Assembly: GCA_004295885.1 (NCBI GenBank) | Contig: SEDG01000141.1 | Span: 1-8,270, forward strand | DNA length: 8,270 nt | DNA from: Pedobacter sp. | GTDB taxonomy: Bacteria; Bacteroidota; Bacteroidia; Sphingobacteriales; Sphingobacteriaceae | Direction of reading: 5' to 3' | Shown here: one piece after another, positions 7,613-8,270 of the stretch | Numbering within the stretch: position 1 is the stretch's first letter | Layout: every line of letters begins with the position of its first letter | Position numbers and translations under genes: made by a program | Notes under the pieces: model-generated | Seen by the model: the letters and a program-made list of their open reading frames with translations, nothing else | Database searches by the model: none | Told to the model about the DNA's origin: nothing

Positions 7613-8270
7613 ATGTATAAGTTTTCAATCGTTTTCTTTTTATTGTTTGGATTTAGTTTTGCTGTTAAAAGTCAGGAAAATACCACTATAAGTACCATTG
7701 CCGAAAATGGCTGGGCAAATAATTCCGTGAACACGGTTATTTTTAGGAAAAATGCGCTAACAACCTTTAAAAATAACCAATACGCTGCCTATTATGATAC
7801 AGATCAATTTGTGGTTTTAGCAAAGCGGAAGCTCAATGCACAAACATGGGATGTGATAAAAACACAATACAAAGGCGATGCAACCGATGCGCACAAATCT
7901 ATCAGTATCATGGTTGATGGGCGTGGTTATTTACATATTGCTTGGGGACAACACAACAATAATCTCAATTATGCAAAATCTATTAAACCTGAAAGTATCT
8001 TGTTGGGGCAAAAGCAGGCGATGCTTGGTTTGAAAGAGGGTAAAGTGAGCTATCCAGAGTTTTATAAGCTGGCTAATGGCAATTTGCTTTTTCTTTATAG
8101 AGACGGTGGTTCTGGAAATGGGAATTTGATGATCAATCAATATGATTTAGATACAAAAGCGTGGACAAGAATTCAGGATAATTTAATTGATGGTCAGGGT
8201 AAAAGAAATGCGTATGTACAAACCGCAATTGATGCTAAGGGAGCTATCCATTTATCATGGGTTTGGCGGG
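7613..8270 (+). CDS. Secreted BNR_4 beta-propeller protein, candidate polysaccharide lyase (3' end outside window)
   Basis: The frame is open from ATG 7613 to the window edge (219 codons seen). The ATG directly follows the TAG of the preceding gene, so the two are almost certainly co-transcribed and perhaps translationally coupled. Residues 1-20 form a signal peptide with a long Phe/Leu core, with cleavage probably near KS|Q; there is no lipobox cysteine. The mature part follows the BNR_4 (PF15892) pattern: NTVIFRKNALTTFKNNQYAAYY (40-61), DAHKSISIMVDGRGYLHIAWGQHNN (92-116), SYPEFYKLANGNLLFLYRDG (146-165), SGNGNLMINQYDLDTKAW and DNLIDGQGKRNAYVQ (189-203). This fold includes seven-bladed-propeller lyases that cleave next to glucuronic acid (ulvan lyases of PL24/PL25 and, as I recall, rhamnose-glucuronate lyases such as PL27). 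His94 and His114 are 20 residues apart and Tyr147 and Arg163 are 16 apart, matching the spacing I remember for the PL25 active site. Many BNR_4 proteins are uncharacterised, so lyase activity is an inference and the missing C-terminal half could change the call. Confidence 0.82.
   Translation, partial: MYKFSIVFFLLFGFSFAVKSQENTTISTIAENGWANNSVNTVIFRKNALTTFKNNQYAAYYDTDQFVVLAKRKLNAQTWDVIKTQYKGDATDAHKSISIMVDGRGYLHIAWGQHNNNLNYAKSIKPESILLGQKQAMLGLKEGKVSYPEFYKLANGNLLFLYRDGGSGNGNLMINQYDLDTKAWTRIQDNLIDGQGKRNAYVQTAIDAKGAIHLSWVWR

Noticed and set aside
1..8270. tRNA, rRNA, CRISPR array, insertion sequence or transposase
   Set aside because: Nearly all the window is covered by four convincing coding regions, and the two spacers contain no regular repeat array, tRNA-like fold, or terminal inverted repeats of a mobile element.

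Overview
The window looks like part of a polysaccharide utilization locus (PUL) from a Bacteroidota bacterium, probably of the Sphingobacteriaceae/Pedobacter or a related flavobacterial type. The basis is a SusD-family glycan-binding protein, a giant hybrid two-component system (HTCS), AT-rich DNA, Bacteroidota-style promoter elements (TTTG / TAnnTTTG) instead of sigma70 boxes, and genes without strong Shine-Dalgarno sequences. All genes read on the + strand.

Layout. Positions 1-1167 hold the C-terminal part of a SusD/RagB lipoprotein gene; its start, and presumably the susC partner, lie upstream of the window. It is followed by two tandem intrinsic terminators (1193-1231, 1251-1279) and then a candidate promoter (1333-1362) for the HTCS gene (1395-5453). 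The HTCS combines a periplasmic double beta-propeller sensor, a Y_Y_Y domain, one membrane helix, a histidine kinase, a receiver and an AraC-type DNA-binding domain in one chain. A 110-base gap holds a candidate AraC-type direct repeat and a -7 element. It leads into a secreted two-domain enzyme (5564-7612): an N-terminal GH105 unsaturated-uronyl hydrolase joined to a C-terminal DUF2264 domain (as I recall, CAZy GH154, beta-glucuronidase). Directly abutting it (stop TAG, next base ATG) is the 5' part of a secreted BNR_4 beta-propeller protein (7613 to the window end) of the type that includes several polysaccharide lyases.

How the genes fit together (inference). SusD with the unseen SusC captures and imports an oligosaccharide, the HTCS senses it in the periplasm and switches on the enzymes, and the enzymes process it there. 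The combination of a propeller-type lyase candidate, an unsaturated-glucuronyl hydrolase and a DUF2264/GH154 domain points to a glycan containing glucuronic acid and possibly rhamnose, such as rhamnose-capped arabinogalactan or an ulvan-like polymer. The most interesting item is the GH105-DUF2264 chimera. The GH105 part appears to stop about 50-60 residues short of its usual end and passes straight into the first helix of the DUF2264 domain.
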